64,000 nt of DNA from Actinospica robiniae DSM 44927. GTDB taxonomy: Bacteria; Actinomycetota; Actinomycetes; Streptomycetales; Catenulisporaceae. Position 1 is the stretch's first letter. Each line of letters begins with the position of its first letter. A program made the translations under genes and the position numbers. A model generated the notes under the pieces. The model did no database searches. It was not told where the DNA came from and worked only from the letters and a program-made list of their open reading frames with translations. Below are positions 33,490 through 42,858 of this stretch, piece after piece. Where the stretch lies: assembly GCF_000504285.1 (NCBI RefSeq), contig NZ_KI632511.1:8228154-8292153 (forward strand). Reading direction: 5' to 3'.

Positions 33490-34449
33490 ATGCGGATCCA
33501 CCTGACGACCTTCAAGCGTCGCGGCCTGGTGCTCGCCACCGCGCTCCTCGGCGCACTCGGCCTCGCCGCCATCGGCGCCGCCCCCGCGTCGGCCGCGAGC
33601 TACCCGGTGAACTACAGCTTCGCCACCGGCTTCGTGGCCGGTTTCCTGTTCCCGAACGACGCGCCGGCCGGCGCGAACAACTGGAGCTGCAAGCCCAGCA
33701 GCGCCCATCCGTACCCGGTAGTCCTGGTCCACGGCACGGTCGAGAACATGAACGACAACTGGGGCGGCGCCTCGCCCCTGTTGGCCGACAACGGATACTG
33801 CGTCTTCGCCTTCAACTACGGCGGCTCGTCCGCGAACGCCGACCTGCAGGGCACCGGCGACATCGCGGCGAGCGCCGGCCAGCTCGCCACCTTCGTCAGC
33901 AAGGTGCTCGCCGCTACCGGCGCGGCCAAGGTGGACATAGTCGGCCACTCGCAGGGCGGCATGATGCCCCGGTACTACATCAAGTTCCTCGGTGGCGCGG
34001 GCACCGTCGACAAGCTGGTCGCCCTCGCCCCGAGCAACAACGGCACGACGCTCGACGGCCTGACCCAGCTCGGCACACAACTGCAGATTCTCGAGCCCAC
34101 CAACCAGTTCCTGACCACCGTGTGTACCTCATGCGTGGAGCAGGAAGTCGGTTCGTCCTTCCTGACGAACCTCAATGCCGGAGGCGAGACCGTCTCGTCG
34201 GTGACGTACACCGTGATCGAGAGCAGCGCCGACGAGGTGGTCACCCCGTACACCAACGCTTTCCTGCCCGCGGCTTCCAACGTCACGAACATCCTCGTGC
34301 AGAACCAGTGCATCCTCGACGGCAGCGACCACCTCGAGATCGCCTACGACCCGATCGCGCTGACCGACATGCTCAACGCGCTGGATCCGGCGCACAAGCG
34401 CTCCATCCCGTGCCAGATCGTGCTCCCGGTCACCGGCCCGGTGCTCTGA
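33490..34449 (+). CDS. Secreted alpha/beta-hydrolase lipase
   Basis: The 319-residue protein has a signal peptide (KRRGLVLATALLGALGLAAI, cleavage near APASA-AS, residue ~36). The alpha/beta-hydrolase domain has oxyanion segment VVLVHGT, nucleophile Ser154 in GHSQGG, an Asp region SSADEVVTPY and His in DGSDHLEIAYD. The cysteines suggest disulfides. This is the pattern of actinobacterial class I.7-type triacylglycerol lipases. AAGGGAGAG precedes ATG 33490. The gene ends before a strong hairpin terminator. Confidence 0.9.
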   Translation: MRIHLTTFKRRGLVLATALLGALGLAAIGAAPASAASYPVNYSFATGFVAGFLFPNDAPAGANNWSCKPSSAHPYPVVLVHGTVENMNDNWGGASPLLADNGYCVFAFNYGGSSANADLQGTGDIAASAGQLATFVSKVLAATGAAKVDIVGHSQGGMMPRYYIKFLGGAGTVDKLVALAPSNNGTTLDGLTQLGTQLQILEPTNQFLTTVCTSCVEQEVGSSFLTNLNAGGETVSSVTYTVIESSADEVVTPYTNAFLPAASNVTNILVQNQCILDGSDHLEIAYDPIALTDMLNALDPAHKRSIPCQIVLPVTGPVL

Positions 34450-34485
34450 CTGGAAGCTGATCAGGGTTCGTGGGGGACCCGCCCG

Positions 34486-34519
34486 GTCGGCGGTTCGCTC
34501 GGGAGAGCGAACCGCCGAC
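34486..34519. terminator. Hairpin terminator after the lipase gene
   Basis: A perfect 15-bp stem, GTCGGCGGTTCGCTC pairing with GAGCGAACCGCCGAC around a GGGA tetraloop, lies 37 bases after the stop. No long T run follows, usual for high-GC actinobacteria. Confidence 0.85.
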
Positions 34520-34592
34520 GCTCGCCCGGACCGCTGTTTGAAGGCTCGATTATCCTCGAGTTCTTCTAGTGCGGCGAAATGCGGGAGGGCCG

Positions 34593-35523
34593 ATGGCGGA
34601 CGGGCGGATCGCGTGGGAAACGGCTCCCGAGTGCCTGCGGAACCGGATCGAGACGGTACTCGGAGGCGCGGTGACGCAGGGGTTTGACCCAGCCGGCGGC
34701 TCCTCGCCCGGGCTGGTCGCGCTGCTGCGCTCGGAGGCCGGCGCGGAGGTGTTCGTCAAGGCCGTCCCGGCGGATTGCGTCCCCGAAGCGTTCCTGCATC
34801 GGGACGAGGCCGTCGTCGCGGCGGCGCTTCCGCCCCGCGCCCCCGCGCCCCGGCTGCTCGGCGCGTTCGAGGACGAGGCCTGGGTCGGCCTGGTGTTCGA
34901 GGCCGTACGCGGTCGCCCACCGCAGCGGACATGGCCCGCGGCTGAGGTGGAGCGCATCCTAGGGCTGGTCGGCGAGCTCGCCGCGGCCGGAGCCCCGGCC
35001 CCCCGAACAGGTCCCGCCGCCCGAAACGCGCCGCCCGAGGCTCGGCGGCTGGGGCTGGTTCACCCAAGCCGAGGATCGTCCGCGCCGCCTCGCCGAGGTC
35101 TCGCCCTGGGCCGCGCGCAACCTCGAGGACCTGTGCGCCCTGGAACGGCACGGCCTACTCGCCGCCCAGGGCGAGAGCCTGGTCCATCACGATCTGCACA
35201 CGGGCAACATACTGGTCGGCGAGCAGCAGGTGTGGGCGGTCGACTGGGCCTTCGCCACTCGCGGCAATCCTCTGATCGACCTGGTGACGCTGCTGTCGTC
35301 GATGGCCGCCGAGGGCGTGGAGGCGCAGCCCTACGGCGCCACGCATCCCCTGGCCGCACGGGCCGATTCCGACGACATCGATGGCCTGATAGCGGCGCAC
35401 GCAGGGTTCTGTCTGGCGGCTTCGTTCCTCCCCTCCTCGCCCCGCCGTCAGCCGATCCTCGACCTCAAGCGCGAATTCGGCCTCGGCGCGCTGGGCTGGC
35501 TGGCCGCCCGCGTGGCGAGCTGA
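34593..35523 (+). pseudogene. Phosphotransferase (APH family) with a frameshift
   Basis: The 5' frame from ATG 34593 (GGGAGGG upstream) encodes WETAPECLRNRIETVLGG ... LLGAFEDEAWVGLVFEAVRG, and the 3' part in another frame encodes SLVHHDLHTGNILVGEQQ and VWAVDWAFATRGNPLIDL, together a typical aminoglycoside phosphotransferase-like kinase. The frame changes in a six-C run at 34999-35004; removing one C gives a continuous 309-residue protein with intact catalytic HHDLHTGN and WAVDW motifs. Either the gene is a recent pseudogene or the run is a sequencing or assembly error; slippage at C6 is a further possibility. Confidence 0.85.
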
Positions 35524-35635
35524 GGCCGAAGGCCGGTGCGGCGGGCGCAAATCGTGTTGACGCCGCCCTGTGCCCGATCTACGCTCTGCCCTCGTCCGTC
35601 CGATCATCACGACTCTCGACGAAAGGAGGCCCACG

Positions 35636-35734
35636 GTGTTCGCGTCACGTCCTGCCACGACCAAGATCGTGGAATCGCACCGCCTCGGAGGCATCCTTGA
35701 ACTCGTGGACCACCACGTCCCGTCCGCTCACTGA
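35636..35734 (+). CDS. Possible 32-residue leader peptide before the GNAT gene
   Basis: GTG 35636 has a near-ideal ribosome site (GAAAGGAGG, 35621-35629). The frame encodes FASRPATTKIVESHRLGGIL and ends at TGA 35732-35734, overlapping the first 38 bases of the next gene. The overlap suggests translational coupling. No homologue is recognised, and a chance frame in high-GC DNA remains possible. Confidence 0.4.
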   Translation: MFASRPATTKIVESHRLGGILELVDHHVPSAH

Positions 35735-36713
35735 CACCGATCTCGACCTCGACGCCGCGCTCTCACTCGTCCAGCGCGACGCCGCCTGCCCGCTGACCCC
35801 GGCCGGCTACCGCAAGAAGCTCGACGCGGGGGAGTACCGGCGCGAATGGACCTGGCTCGCCGTCGACGACACGTCCGGCGAAGCCCTCGCCGTCGCGGTC
35901 TGGTGGGGCAGCCCTGACGAAGCCGCGCCCGCCTCGCTCGACGCCTTCTTCGTGCACGGATCCATCGGCACCGGCGCGCGCCGCGTCGCCCTCGCCGGCG
36001 AGCTCATCCGGACCGCCCACCAGCACTACGTCGCAGAGTACGGGCTCAGCACGATACAGATCCCTGATTACCACGTCTTCGTCCCCGGCGACTGGCGGGA
36101 TCACCCCGACGTCGTCGAAGCGCTCGGCTGGCGCGTCGAAGCCGTGGCCCGGGCCGGACTGACCGACCTGCTCGAGCGGTTGCGCTACGAGTGGACCCCG
36201 GCCGACGGCCTGCCGCTCGACACCAGCCGGCTCACATTCCGGGCCGAGCCGGACGACGAGGTGTTCGTGGACTTGTTCGCGCGCGTGCTCGCCGGCTCGC
36301 TCGACACCACCTCGACCGCCGCAGCGGCCGTCGTGGGAGCGCAAGCACAAGCCCGCGAGGATGTCGTGGCGTGCCAGACGATGCTGGTCGGCGAACGCAC
36401 CTGGTGGCGAGTCGCGCAGGACGCCTCCGGGGACGTCGTCGGATTCGCCGTCCCCTCGCGCAATCTGGCCTTCCCGGTCGTAGGCTACCTCGGCGTCCTC
36501 CCCGAATACCGCGGCCACGGCTACGGCGACGATATCCTGCGCGCGATCACGCGCATCCTGGTCGACGAAGTCGACGCCCAGACCATCCGCGCCGACACCG
36601 ACCTGGTCAACCGCCCCATGGCCGCCGCGTTCGAGCGCGTCGGCTACCGCAACTTCGCCCGCAGGCTGGTCTACTCCGCGCCGAAGCGGGCCGAATCCGA
36701 CCCGGCACAGTGA
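35697..36713 (+). CDS. GNAT-family acetyltransferase (tandem domain)
   Basis: The roughly 338-residue protein has two GNAT lobes. The C-terminal one is complete, with FPVVGYLGVLPEYRGHGYGDDIL as acetyl-CoA loop and DLVNRPMAAAFERVGYRNFARR at the end. The frame is open much further upstream, but TTG 35697 has GGAGG five bases before it and begins just ahead of the conserved part, so I take that as the start. It ends 28 bases before the convergent panD. Confidence 0.8.
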   Translation: MNSWTTTSRPLTDTDLDLDAALSLVQRDAACPLTPAGYRKKLDAGEYRREWTWLAVDDTSGEALAVAVWWGSPDEAAPASLDAFFVHGSIGTGARRVALAGELIRTAHQHYVAEYGLSTIQIPDYHVFVPGDWRDHPDVVEALGWRVEAVARAGLTDLLERLRYEWTPADGLPLDTSRLTFRAEPDDEVFVDLFARVLAGSLDTTSTAAAAVVGAQAQAREDVVACQTMLVGERTWWRVAQDASGDVVGFAVPSRNLAFPVVGYLGVLPEYRGHGYGDDILRAITRILVDEVDAQTIRADTDLVNRPMAAAFERVGYRNFARRLVYSAPKRAESDPAQ

Positions 36714-36741
36714 CGATCGGGACGCCGGCCCAGCCCGTCAC

Positions 36742-37161
36742 TCAGGCCGTGACGGCATGCGGCGAGCGCTGCGCCGGCGTCCCCACGACCGGCGCGGACA
36801 GGTCGGCGTCGAGATCGACGATGCGGTTACCGGCGTCCACGTGCACCACGCGCGGGGCGTAGCCACCCTCCTCGCCGTACGCCACCTGCAGGTAGCTGAT
36901 CAATATCACCAGGTCACCGGGCTGCACCAGGTGCGCGGCGGCACCGTTGATCCCGATGACGCCGGACCCGCGCTCGCCCTCGATCACGTACGTCTCCAGG
37001 CGCGAGCCGTTCGTCACGTCCACGATCGCCACCAGCTCCCCGGGCAGCAGGTCCGCGGCGTCCATCAGGTCGCGATCGACCGTCACCGAGCCGACATAGT
37101 GCAGGTCGGCATGGGTGACGGTGGCACGGTGGATCTTGGACTTGAGCATCGTGCGGTACAC
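36742..37161 (-). CDS. panD: Aspartate 1-decarboxylase precursor
   Basis: The 139-residue pyruvoyl enzyme makes beta-alanine from aspartate for pantothenate and CoA. The self-cleavage site Gly24-Ser25 lies in [10 protein letters not shown], exactly the position in E. coli PanD when GTG 37161 (after GGAGG) is the start, which fixes it. Conserved [11 protein letters not shown] and the NGSRLETY segment are present. Length is slightly longer than the usual 126-130 because of the C-terminal tail. Confidence 0.95.
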   Translation of the reverse strand: MYRTMLKSKIHRATVTHADLHYVGSVTVDRDLMDAADLLPGELVAIVDVTNGSRLETYVIEGERGSGVIGINGAAAHLVQPGDLVILISYLQVAYGEEGGYAPRVVHVDAGNRIVDLDADLSAPVVGTPAQRSPHAVTA

Positions 37162-37418
37162 GGAGCCTCCAGCTCTCGAATCCGGGTAGAGGGCACGCGA
37201 GCGCTCCCCTCTCGGTCCTTCCCACCCTAACGCACCCGCCGATTTCGTGATCGTGACGCCGAAAGCCCCGCAGCCTTGATCTGACCTCGTCTTTGCCTCG
37301 TCTTCGCCCCCTCCCGCCCGGCACCCGAAACAGTCTTCCGCCCCAGGATTACACTTTCTTTCCCCGCTTCCTTCACCTACCGCGTCACAGCCACCACCTG
37401 CGCGGCTACAATCCCTGC
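37162..37418. promoter_or_regulatory. panD / lacI divergent intergenic region
   Basis: The 257-base gap contains TACAAT (37407-37412) six bases before GTG 37419, a good -10 for a leaderless lacI transcript, with GTCACA (37384-37389) 17 bases upstream. Nothing coding is seen. Confidence 0.5.
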
Positions 37419-38474
37419 GTGGATGCCAAGCCGGTTCCGACCGCCTCGCCGACACTCGAACACGTCGCGCAAGTCGCCGGGGTGTCCCGAGCCACTGTCT
37501 CGCGGGTGATCAACAACGTACGCAACGTCGATCCGCAGCTGGCCGAGGCTGTGCGGGCGGCCGTCGAGCAGACCGGGTACGTGCCCAATCAGGCGGCGCG
37601 CTCGCTGGTCACCCGGCGGACGAACTCGGTCGCGCTGGTCGTCTCGGAGGGCGAGCACCGCAGCGTGCCGGTCTCCGACCCGTTCGTCGGCCGCATCTTC
37701 ACCGACCCGTTCTTCGGCCGGATCGTCTCCGGGCTGTTCTCGGTGCTGCGCCCACGCGCGGTCAACCTGGTGCTGATGTTCGTGGAGACCGACGAGATGC
37801 GCCGGCAGCTGCTCGGCTACCTGCGCCAGGGCCACGTCGACGGCGTGCTGCTGGTCTCCTCGCACGAGCAGGACCCGCTGCCGCGGATGCTGACCGAGTC
37901 CGGCCTGCCCGCCGTGCTGTCCGAGCGGCCCTCCGGCGAGCTGCGGATCAGCTACGTCGACTCGCCGCAGCGGGCCGGCGCCGCCCTCGCCGCCGAGCAC
38001 CTGGCCCGGCGCGGCTGCCGGCACGTCGCGACGATATCCGGCCCGCTGGACATGCCCGCCGGCCGAGACCGCCTCGACGGCTTCCGGGACGAGATGGCGA
38101 AGTACGGCTACGCCCACATCCCGGCGGTGGAGGGCTATTTCACGCAGGACAGCGGCAGCGCCGCGATGGCCCGGCTCCTGGACGAGTACCCGGAGATCGA
38201 CGGCGTCTTCGCGGCCAACGACCTGATGGCCCTCGGCGCCGTCACGGTGCTGCACGAGCGCGGCCGGCGCATCCCCGAGGACACGGCCGTAGTCGGCTTC
38301 GACGACAGCCACGCCGCGCTGCTCTGCCGTCCGCCGCTGACCACCGTGCACCAGCCGGTGGAGAAGATGGCGGCCGAGATGGCCCGCCTGCTGCTCGACC
38401 GCATCGACCGTCCTGACCTGCCCGTGGCCACCGCGATCTTCGACCCCACTTTGGTCGTGCGCGCCTCGGCGTGA
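37419..38474 (+). CDS. LacI-family transcriptional regulator
   Basis: The 351-residue regulator has an N-terminal LacI helix-turn-helix ([21 protein letters not shown], residues ~11-31) and hinge ([15 protein letters not shown]). The periplasmic-binding-like sensor domain contains the effector-side motif [20 protein letters not shown]. The inducer is probably a sugar. GTG 37419 is used because the HTH begins ten residues later and a -10 box lies six bases upstream; earlier frame extension would cross the promoter. Confidence 0.9.
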   Translation: MDAKPVPTASPTLEHVAQVAGVSRATVSRVINNVRNVDPQLAEAVRAAVEQTGYVPNQAARSLVTRRTNSVALVVSEGEHRSVPVSDPFVGRIFTDPFFGRIVSGLFSVLRPRAVNLVLMFVETDEMRRQLLGYLRQGHVDGVLLVSSHEQDPLPRMLTESGLPAVLSERPSGELRISYVDSPQRAGAALAAEHLARRGCRHVATISGPLDMPAGRDRLDGFRDEMAKYGYAHIPAVEGYFTQDSGSAAMARLLDEYPEIDGVFAANDLMALGAVTVLHERGRRIPEDTAVVGFDDSHAALLCRPPLTTVHQPVEKMAAEMARLLLDRIDRPDLPVATAIFDPTLVVRASA

Positions 38475-38576
38475 CCCGCAGCGGCTGCCCGTCACACTTC
38501 TCCGGCGGCATCCGTCATAACCAGTGAGGGCCCGGATGAGCGGCCCGAGCGTGACGGAGCGACCGAGGAGAAGAAG

Positions 38577-39029
38577 ATGCAGCCCCGAATGAAGAACCCC
38601 GCCATGATCCTGTCCGGCGCGATGCAGCCGATCCAGGAGGTCTTCAAGCAGACCAAGACCGCGGGCGTGCCCGAGGCCACGCTGGAACTGGTGCACTTGC
38701 GAGTGAGCCAGATCAACGGCTGCAGCGCGTGCGTCGACGCCGGTGTGAAGTCGGCCCGCAAAGCCGGCGAGACCGACGAACGGGTGGGCACTGTGGCCGC
38801 CTGGCGCGAGACTCCCTACTTCACCGACGCCGAGCGAGCCGCCCTCGCGCTCGCCGAGGCCGCTACCCGCCTCGCCGACCGCCCCGAGGCCGTCTCGGAC
38901 GAGATCTGGGACGCCGCCGCCGCGCACTACGACGAGCGGCAGTTGGCCGGCATCGTGCTGATGATCGGCGTGACGAACCTCTTCAACCGCCTCAACGCGA
39001 CCACCCGTCAGATCGCAGGCGCCTGGTAA
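38577..39029 (+). CDS. AhpD-like carboxymuconolactone-decarboxylase-family protein
   Basis: This 150-residue, all-helical CMD-fold protein carries Cys49 and Cys52 in NGCSACVDAGVK, the redox CxxC of AhpD-type alkylhydroperoxidases, with the downstream conserved histidine replaced by the HYDERQL segment. It likely has peroxidase or thiol redox function. GAGGAGAAG precedes ATG 38577. Confidence 0.88.
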   Translation: MQPRMKNPAMILSGAMQPIQEVFKQTKTAGVPEATLELVHLRVSQINGCSACVDAGVKSARKAGETDERVGTVAAWRETPYFTDAERAALALAEAATRLADRPEAVSDEIWDAAAAHYDERQLAGIVLMIGVTNLFNRLNATTRQIAGAW

Positions 39030-39048
39030 GCCTGCCCGCGTTCTCCCT

Positions 39049-39092
39049 CGGCCCTGATTCCGCGCTTCACGGCGGCGTCAGGGCCGATTTTT
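39049..39092. terminator. Rho-independent terminator after the AhpD-like gene
   Basis: CGGCCCTGA (39049-39057) pairs with TCAGGGCCG (39078-39086) around a 20-base loop and is followed by GATTTTT, a proper T tract. Confidence 0.85.
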
Positions 39093-39245
39093 GCGCACGA
39101 CAATCGTCTTATGATCTCATCACTACTCCATTCTCCTGAATCATGTCGAAAATCCGTAACAGATGCGGATCGGTCGTTAGGCTGGCATCAGATGGGGCTC
39201 GGGGATTCATCCGAAACTGATGGGCGGCGTGAACGGAGGGGGCAG

Positions 39246-39728
39246 GTGGCGCAACGGATTTTCGCGGAAGAGCAGTACAGTATGTACGACTCTCCGCCTC
39301 TCGACCAGGAACTGATCCGTCGGGCGGAGAAGGCACTCGAGGTACGGCTGCCGCGCGCATATCTGAATGCACTCGGCGAGCGCAACGGCGGGATCCTTGC
39401 GCGGCAGAACTACCGGGCCGCGGTCGCAGTTGACGGTCGCGGGCTTCCTGCTGAGGACCAGTCTGGGCGCTTGATCGCCATCCTGGCACTGCTCGGCATC
39501 GGCGGGCGGTGGGGCGTCGACGTGATGTCGAGGTTCCTGGTCGAGGAGTGGGAATATCCGCCGGGCATCGTCATCTGCATGCTTCCGTCCGGCGGCCGGG
39601 ACACGGTGATGCTCGACTATGCGGAATGTGGTCCACAGGGCGAACCATCCGTCGTCTATATCGGCGACGACCGTATTCCTCGGCGCATCGCCCCAGACTT
39701 TCAGGGTTTTCTAGACGGGCTCGTATGA
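39246..39728 (+). CDS. SMI1/KNR4-family (SUKH) protein
   Basis: The 160-residue protein has the SUKH pattern: PPLDQELIRRAEKALEVRLP, AYLNALGERNGG, a middle GVDVMSRFLVEEWEYPPGIV and VMLDYAECGPQGEPSVVYI. Such proteins are often immunity factors to nuclease or deaminase toxins in contact-dependent systems, but no toxin gene lies next to this one. GTG 39246 follows GGAGGGGGCAG; the frame extends to 39111 without a better start. Confidence 0.83.
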   Translation: MAQRIFAEEQYSMYDSPPLDQELIRRAEKALEVRLPRAYLNALGERNGGILARQNYRAAVAVDGRGLPAEDQSGRLIAILALLGIGGRWGVDVMSRFLVEEWEYPPGIVICMLPSGGRDTVMLDYAECGPQGEPSVVYIGDDRIPRRIAPDFQGFLDGLV

Positions 39729-39806
39729 GCGAGCCCGCTTATTGCCTCAACCGGCCTCGCCCGGCATGCATTGCAAATCAGAGGGCCACCACATCAGAGG
39801 ACCACT

Positions 39807-40982
39807 ATGGCCAATCCCATCAACATCCGCACGCGGCTTGCCGCCGCCTATCACCATGCCGCAAAGGTCGTGGCGGCAGCGCTCGCACTGACCGCTCTGG
39901 CGGCGGTTCCGAGCACCGCGCACGCAGACGACGCGCGCATGACGATCGTGCCGGCGGCTCGCACTCCGCCGCTGGCCCTGCCCGGCTTCGGCGCGATCGT
40001 CGCCGATGACGCGACGCGCAGCGTCTTCGTCAGTTCCGGCGGGGGCGGCGACGGCGTCGAAGAGGTCGGATACGGCGGCACGGTGCTCGGCCAACTCGGT
40101 CACGAACCGGGCGCCGACGGTCTGGCGCTGAGTGCCGACGGCAGGACGCTCTACGTGGCGCTTTCCAGAGCCGACGCGGTAGCCGCCATCGACACCGGCA
40201 CGTTCACCGAGAAGGCACGCTTCCCGTTGCCGCCGCACAGGAGTTGCCCGACGAACCTCGCCCGCACCGGCCCGGACGTCTGGATCGGCTACGGCTGCGA
40301 TCACGGTGCAGGCACCCCCGACAGTGGCGGCGTGGCCGTCCTCGCGACGGACACCGCAGCGCCGAAGGTGGCCCTGCCCAGGGAGATCTCCGCCCAGCAG
40401 CGCTCGGCCGCGGAGACGCACTACGCGGCCGCACCGCTCGTCGCAGCCTCTGGCGAAGCGCCGGGCACGCTCGTGGTGAGCGAGCCCTACGTCAACCCGA
40501 CGACGGCCACCACGTACGCGACGTCGGCCGGCGCAGACCCGTCGCTCAATGTGGTGCGCACGACGAGTCTCGGCGGCAGCGAGCTGGCGGACCTCGCCGC
40601 GTCGCCGGACGGAGCAACCGCCTTCGCCGCGTTGGGATCGCAGACCACTGTCGACGCGCTCTCCACGGCCAGTCTCGCGGTCGCCGGTCAGTACGCCACG
40701 GGCCTCGGCCCCGACGCGGTCGCCGTGTCGCCCGACGGCACGGAGCTCGCCGCGACGGCGGCGATCCCCGGCTCGCACGTCTACGTCTGGCGGCTCGGCG
40801 ACCCGGCCGGCGCCGCGAGCGGCAGCGGCCCCGCAGGCGACTACGGCAGACCCGAGTCCGGAGCCCCCGCGCCGCGTGGGCTGGCGTTCTCGGGAGACGG
40901 CAGACTGCTGTTCTTCGTCACCGAGCCGCCGTCGGGCCAGGGCGGACCGACGCTCACCGTGCTGGAGGTGGATCAGGACTGA
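39807..40982 (+). CDS. Secreted beta-propeller (YVTN-type) protein
   Basis: The 391-residue protein has a signal peptide (AKVVAAALALTALAAVPSTAHA-DD, residues ~14-37). The mature part has repeated blades with patterns LALSADGRTLYVAL, LAASPDGATAFAAL, VAVSPDGTELAATA and LAFSGDGRLLFFVT, i.e. a seven-bladed lactonase/YVTN-like propeller. Function unknown; such proteins are extracellular binding or lactonase-like proteins. GAGGACC precedes ATG 39807. Confidence 0.85.
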   Translation: MANPINIRTRLAAAYHHAAKVVAAALALTALAAVPSTAHADDARMTIVPAARTPPLALPGFGAIVADDATRSVFVSSGGGGDGVEEVGYGGTVLGQLGHEPGADGLALSADGRTLYVALSRADAVAAIDTGTFTEKARFPLPPHRSCPTNLARTGPDVWIGYGCDHGAGTPDSGGVAVLATDTAAPKVALPREISAQQRSAAETHYAAAPLVAASGEAPGTLVVSEPYVNPTTATTYATSAGADPSLNVVRTTSLGGSELADLAASPDGATAFAALGSQTTVDALSTASLAVAGQYATGLGPDAVAVSPDGTELAATAAIPGSHVYVWRLGDPAGAASGSGPAGDYGRPESGAPAPRGLAFSGDGRLLFFVTEPPSGQGGPTLTVLEVDQD

Positions 40983-41075
40983 CACAAGGGAAGATCGAGT
41001 CTCGCCATGGTTCGGCCTGCCCGTCACTGGCGGACCCTTCCGGCGCGGGGAGCCGGTCCGTCCCTCCAGAGTCCG

Positions 41076-42668
41076 TCAGTGTGCCGGGCCGGTGCTCTCG
41101 CGGACGATCAGTTCCGTCGCCAGTTCGATGCTCAGCGCTTCGTGGGCGTGGCCCTCGAGCTGACGCATCAGCATCGTGACGGCGACGCGGCCCATCTCCT
41201 GCAGGGGCTGGCGCACCGTGGTCAGGCGCGGTGTCGTGGCGCGGCTGACGTCGATGTCGTCGAAGCCGGTGACGGACAGGTCGTCGGGCACGCGCAGGTT
41301 CCGGGCCGCGGCCGCTTCGAGGACGCCGACCGCGACCTTGTCGTTGAAGCAGACGATCGCGGTCGGTCTGGTCGGGGCGGGGAGGTCGAGCAGTTCGCCG
41401 CCGGCGGTGACGCCGGTGTGGGCGGCGGGCTCGCCGTGGCGCATCAGTGCCGGGTCGCCGAGGAGGCCCGCTTCCGACAGCGCGGCGAGGTGTCCGCCGA
41501 CGCGGTCGTCGCGGGCGCGCCAGTAGGGCGGACCGGAAATTACGCCGATGCGTCGGTGGCCTAGACCTATCAGGTGGCGGGTCACGGCGCGGGCGCCGGA
41601 GAAGTGGGCGGCCGAGATCGACACCGTCTTGCGCGGGACCGTGATCCGCGGGTCCACGATGACGAACGGGTAGCTGCGCGCGGCCAGCGCTTCAAGATCC
41701 GTGCGTGATTCGGGCGGCAGTATCAGGACCGCGCCATGCGCGTCTTTGCGCGTGGGCAGACCGCGTACCGCGGTGGATCTCAGGGTCGCGTCACCCACGT
41801 CCAGAATCATCTCCTGCCCGTGCAGCGCGAGAGTCTCAGCCACCGAAGTCACGATGTGGCCGAAATAGTCCGTGAGCAGGTACGGACAGCGAACGAAGAC
41901 CGGTGGGCGCGGGCCCTGGACGGGGGAGCGGCGGCGCGGTTCGGGGGCGCGGGCGCCGAGTCGCTCGACCACGTCCTGCACTTTGCGGCGGGTCGCCGCG
42001 GAGACGTTCTCGCGGTCGTTGAGCACGCGCGAGACGGTGGCCACCGACAGGCCCGCCGCGGCGGCCACGGCCCGTACCGTCACCCGGCCGTTGCCGGCGT
42101 CGGTATCGGCCCAGGTGCGGCCGTCCGCAACGTCGGAACCGGAAGTGTGGGGGCGGGTCCTGATGGGCTCGGAGACGACCCAGGTACCGCGGCCTCCGTC
42201 CGCGATATCTGTGTCAGGATCCTGACGACTCTTCCCGGCTTCGGCGTGAACGCGCTGGCGGCCGACCTCGACGCCAGGGTGCTGGCGGTCCTTCGCGATC
42301 TCGGGGTCAGGGCTCTGAAGATCCTTCGCAGCCTCGGGAACGGCCTGGTCGCGGCGGCCTGCAGCATCGGATTCAGGGTGAATCAAACTCCTGTCTCCGC
42401 TTTCGGCCCCCGCCCCGCCGCTGCCGTCGCCGCGCTCGCCGCCGTCCCCACCGCCCCCGATCGCGCCGGCGTCGCCCGCCCCGACGCCGCTCTCGATCAC
42501 GCTTCCCCTACCGCCGTCGATCACGCCGCCACTGCCGTTCTCGATCACGCTGTCGATCACGTCGCCGCTTCCGTCGCTGGTCCCTCTGCCGGCTTCAGCG
42601 CCGGCCCCGTTCTCGATCTCGCTATCCGTGGTTCCGGTACCAAAACCTGAAACAGCCGTCTGTTTCAT
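41076..42668 (-). CDS. LacI-family regulator with long low-complexity N-terminal extension
   Basis: The LacI helix-turn-helix (VTVRAVAAAAGLSVATVSRVL) begins only at residue 196, followed by a normal LacI sensor domain containing SVTGFDDIDVSRATTPRLTTV. The first ~195 residues are Gly/Asp/Ser-rich with repeated VIDS/VIES units, unusual for the family. ATG 42668 follows GGGGGAGAG (close spacing), which supports translation of the extension; otherwise an internal GTG near 42083 could start a standard-length protein. A perfect palindrome covers the first codons. It is divergent from the GH18 gene and probably represses it. Confidence 0.8.
   Translation of the reverse strand: MKQTAVSGFGTGTTDSEIENGAGAEAGRGTSDGSGDVIDSVIENGSGGVIDGGRGSVIESGVGAGDAGAIGGGGDGGERGDGSGGAGAESGDRSLIHPESDAAGRRDQAVPEAAKDLQSPDPEIAKDRQHPGVEVGRQRVHAEAGKSRQDPDTDIADGGRGTWVVSEPIRTRPHTSGSDVADGRTWADTDAGNGRVTVRAVAAAAGLSVATVSRVLNDRENVSAATRRKVQDVVERLGARAPEPRRRSPVQGPRPPVFVRCPYLLTDYFGHIVTSVAETLALHGQEMILDVGDATLRSTAVRGLPTRKDAHGAVLILPPESRTDLEALAARSYPFVIVDPRITVPRKTVSISAAHFSGARAVTRHLIGLGHRRIGVISGPPYWRARDDRVGGHLAALSEAGLLGDPALMRHGEPAAHTGVTAGGELLDLPAPTRPTAIVCFNDKVAVGVLEAAAARNLRVPDDLSVTGFDDIDVSRATTPRLTTVRQPLQEMGRVAVTMLMRQLEGHAHEALSIELATELIVRESTGPAH
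42648..42667. promoter_or_regulatory. Palindromic operator over the lacI start codon
   Basis: TGAAACAG-CCGT-CTGTTTCA has perfect 8-bp arms and spans codons 1-7 of the divergent LacI gene. A further half-site TGTTTCAG lies at 42773-42780, before the GH18 gene. Probably autoregulation plus control of the chitinase operon. Confidence 0.6.
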
Positions 42669-42858
42669 CTCTCCCCCATAACGATCTCAGGCGGTCAGAA
42701 CAGGTCTGGACCAGAGTGGTTGACTCCATTCGACGGCATTGCTGCAATCAACGGCGCCGGTCGTTTCCGTCTTGTTTCAGAAGCGACGCAAGCAGTTTCT
42801 CACCCCGAAGGCGGGATTCCCACCCCGCCGCCATCCGCTCGTGTCGAGAGGATCGCCG

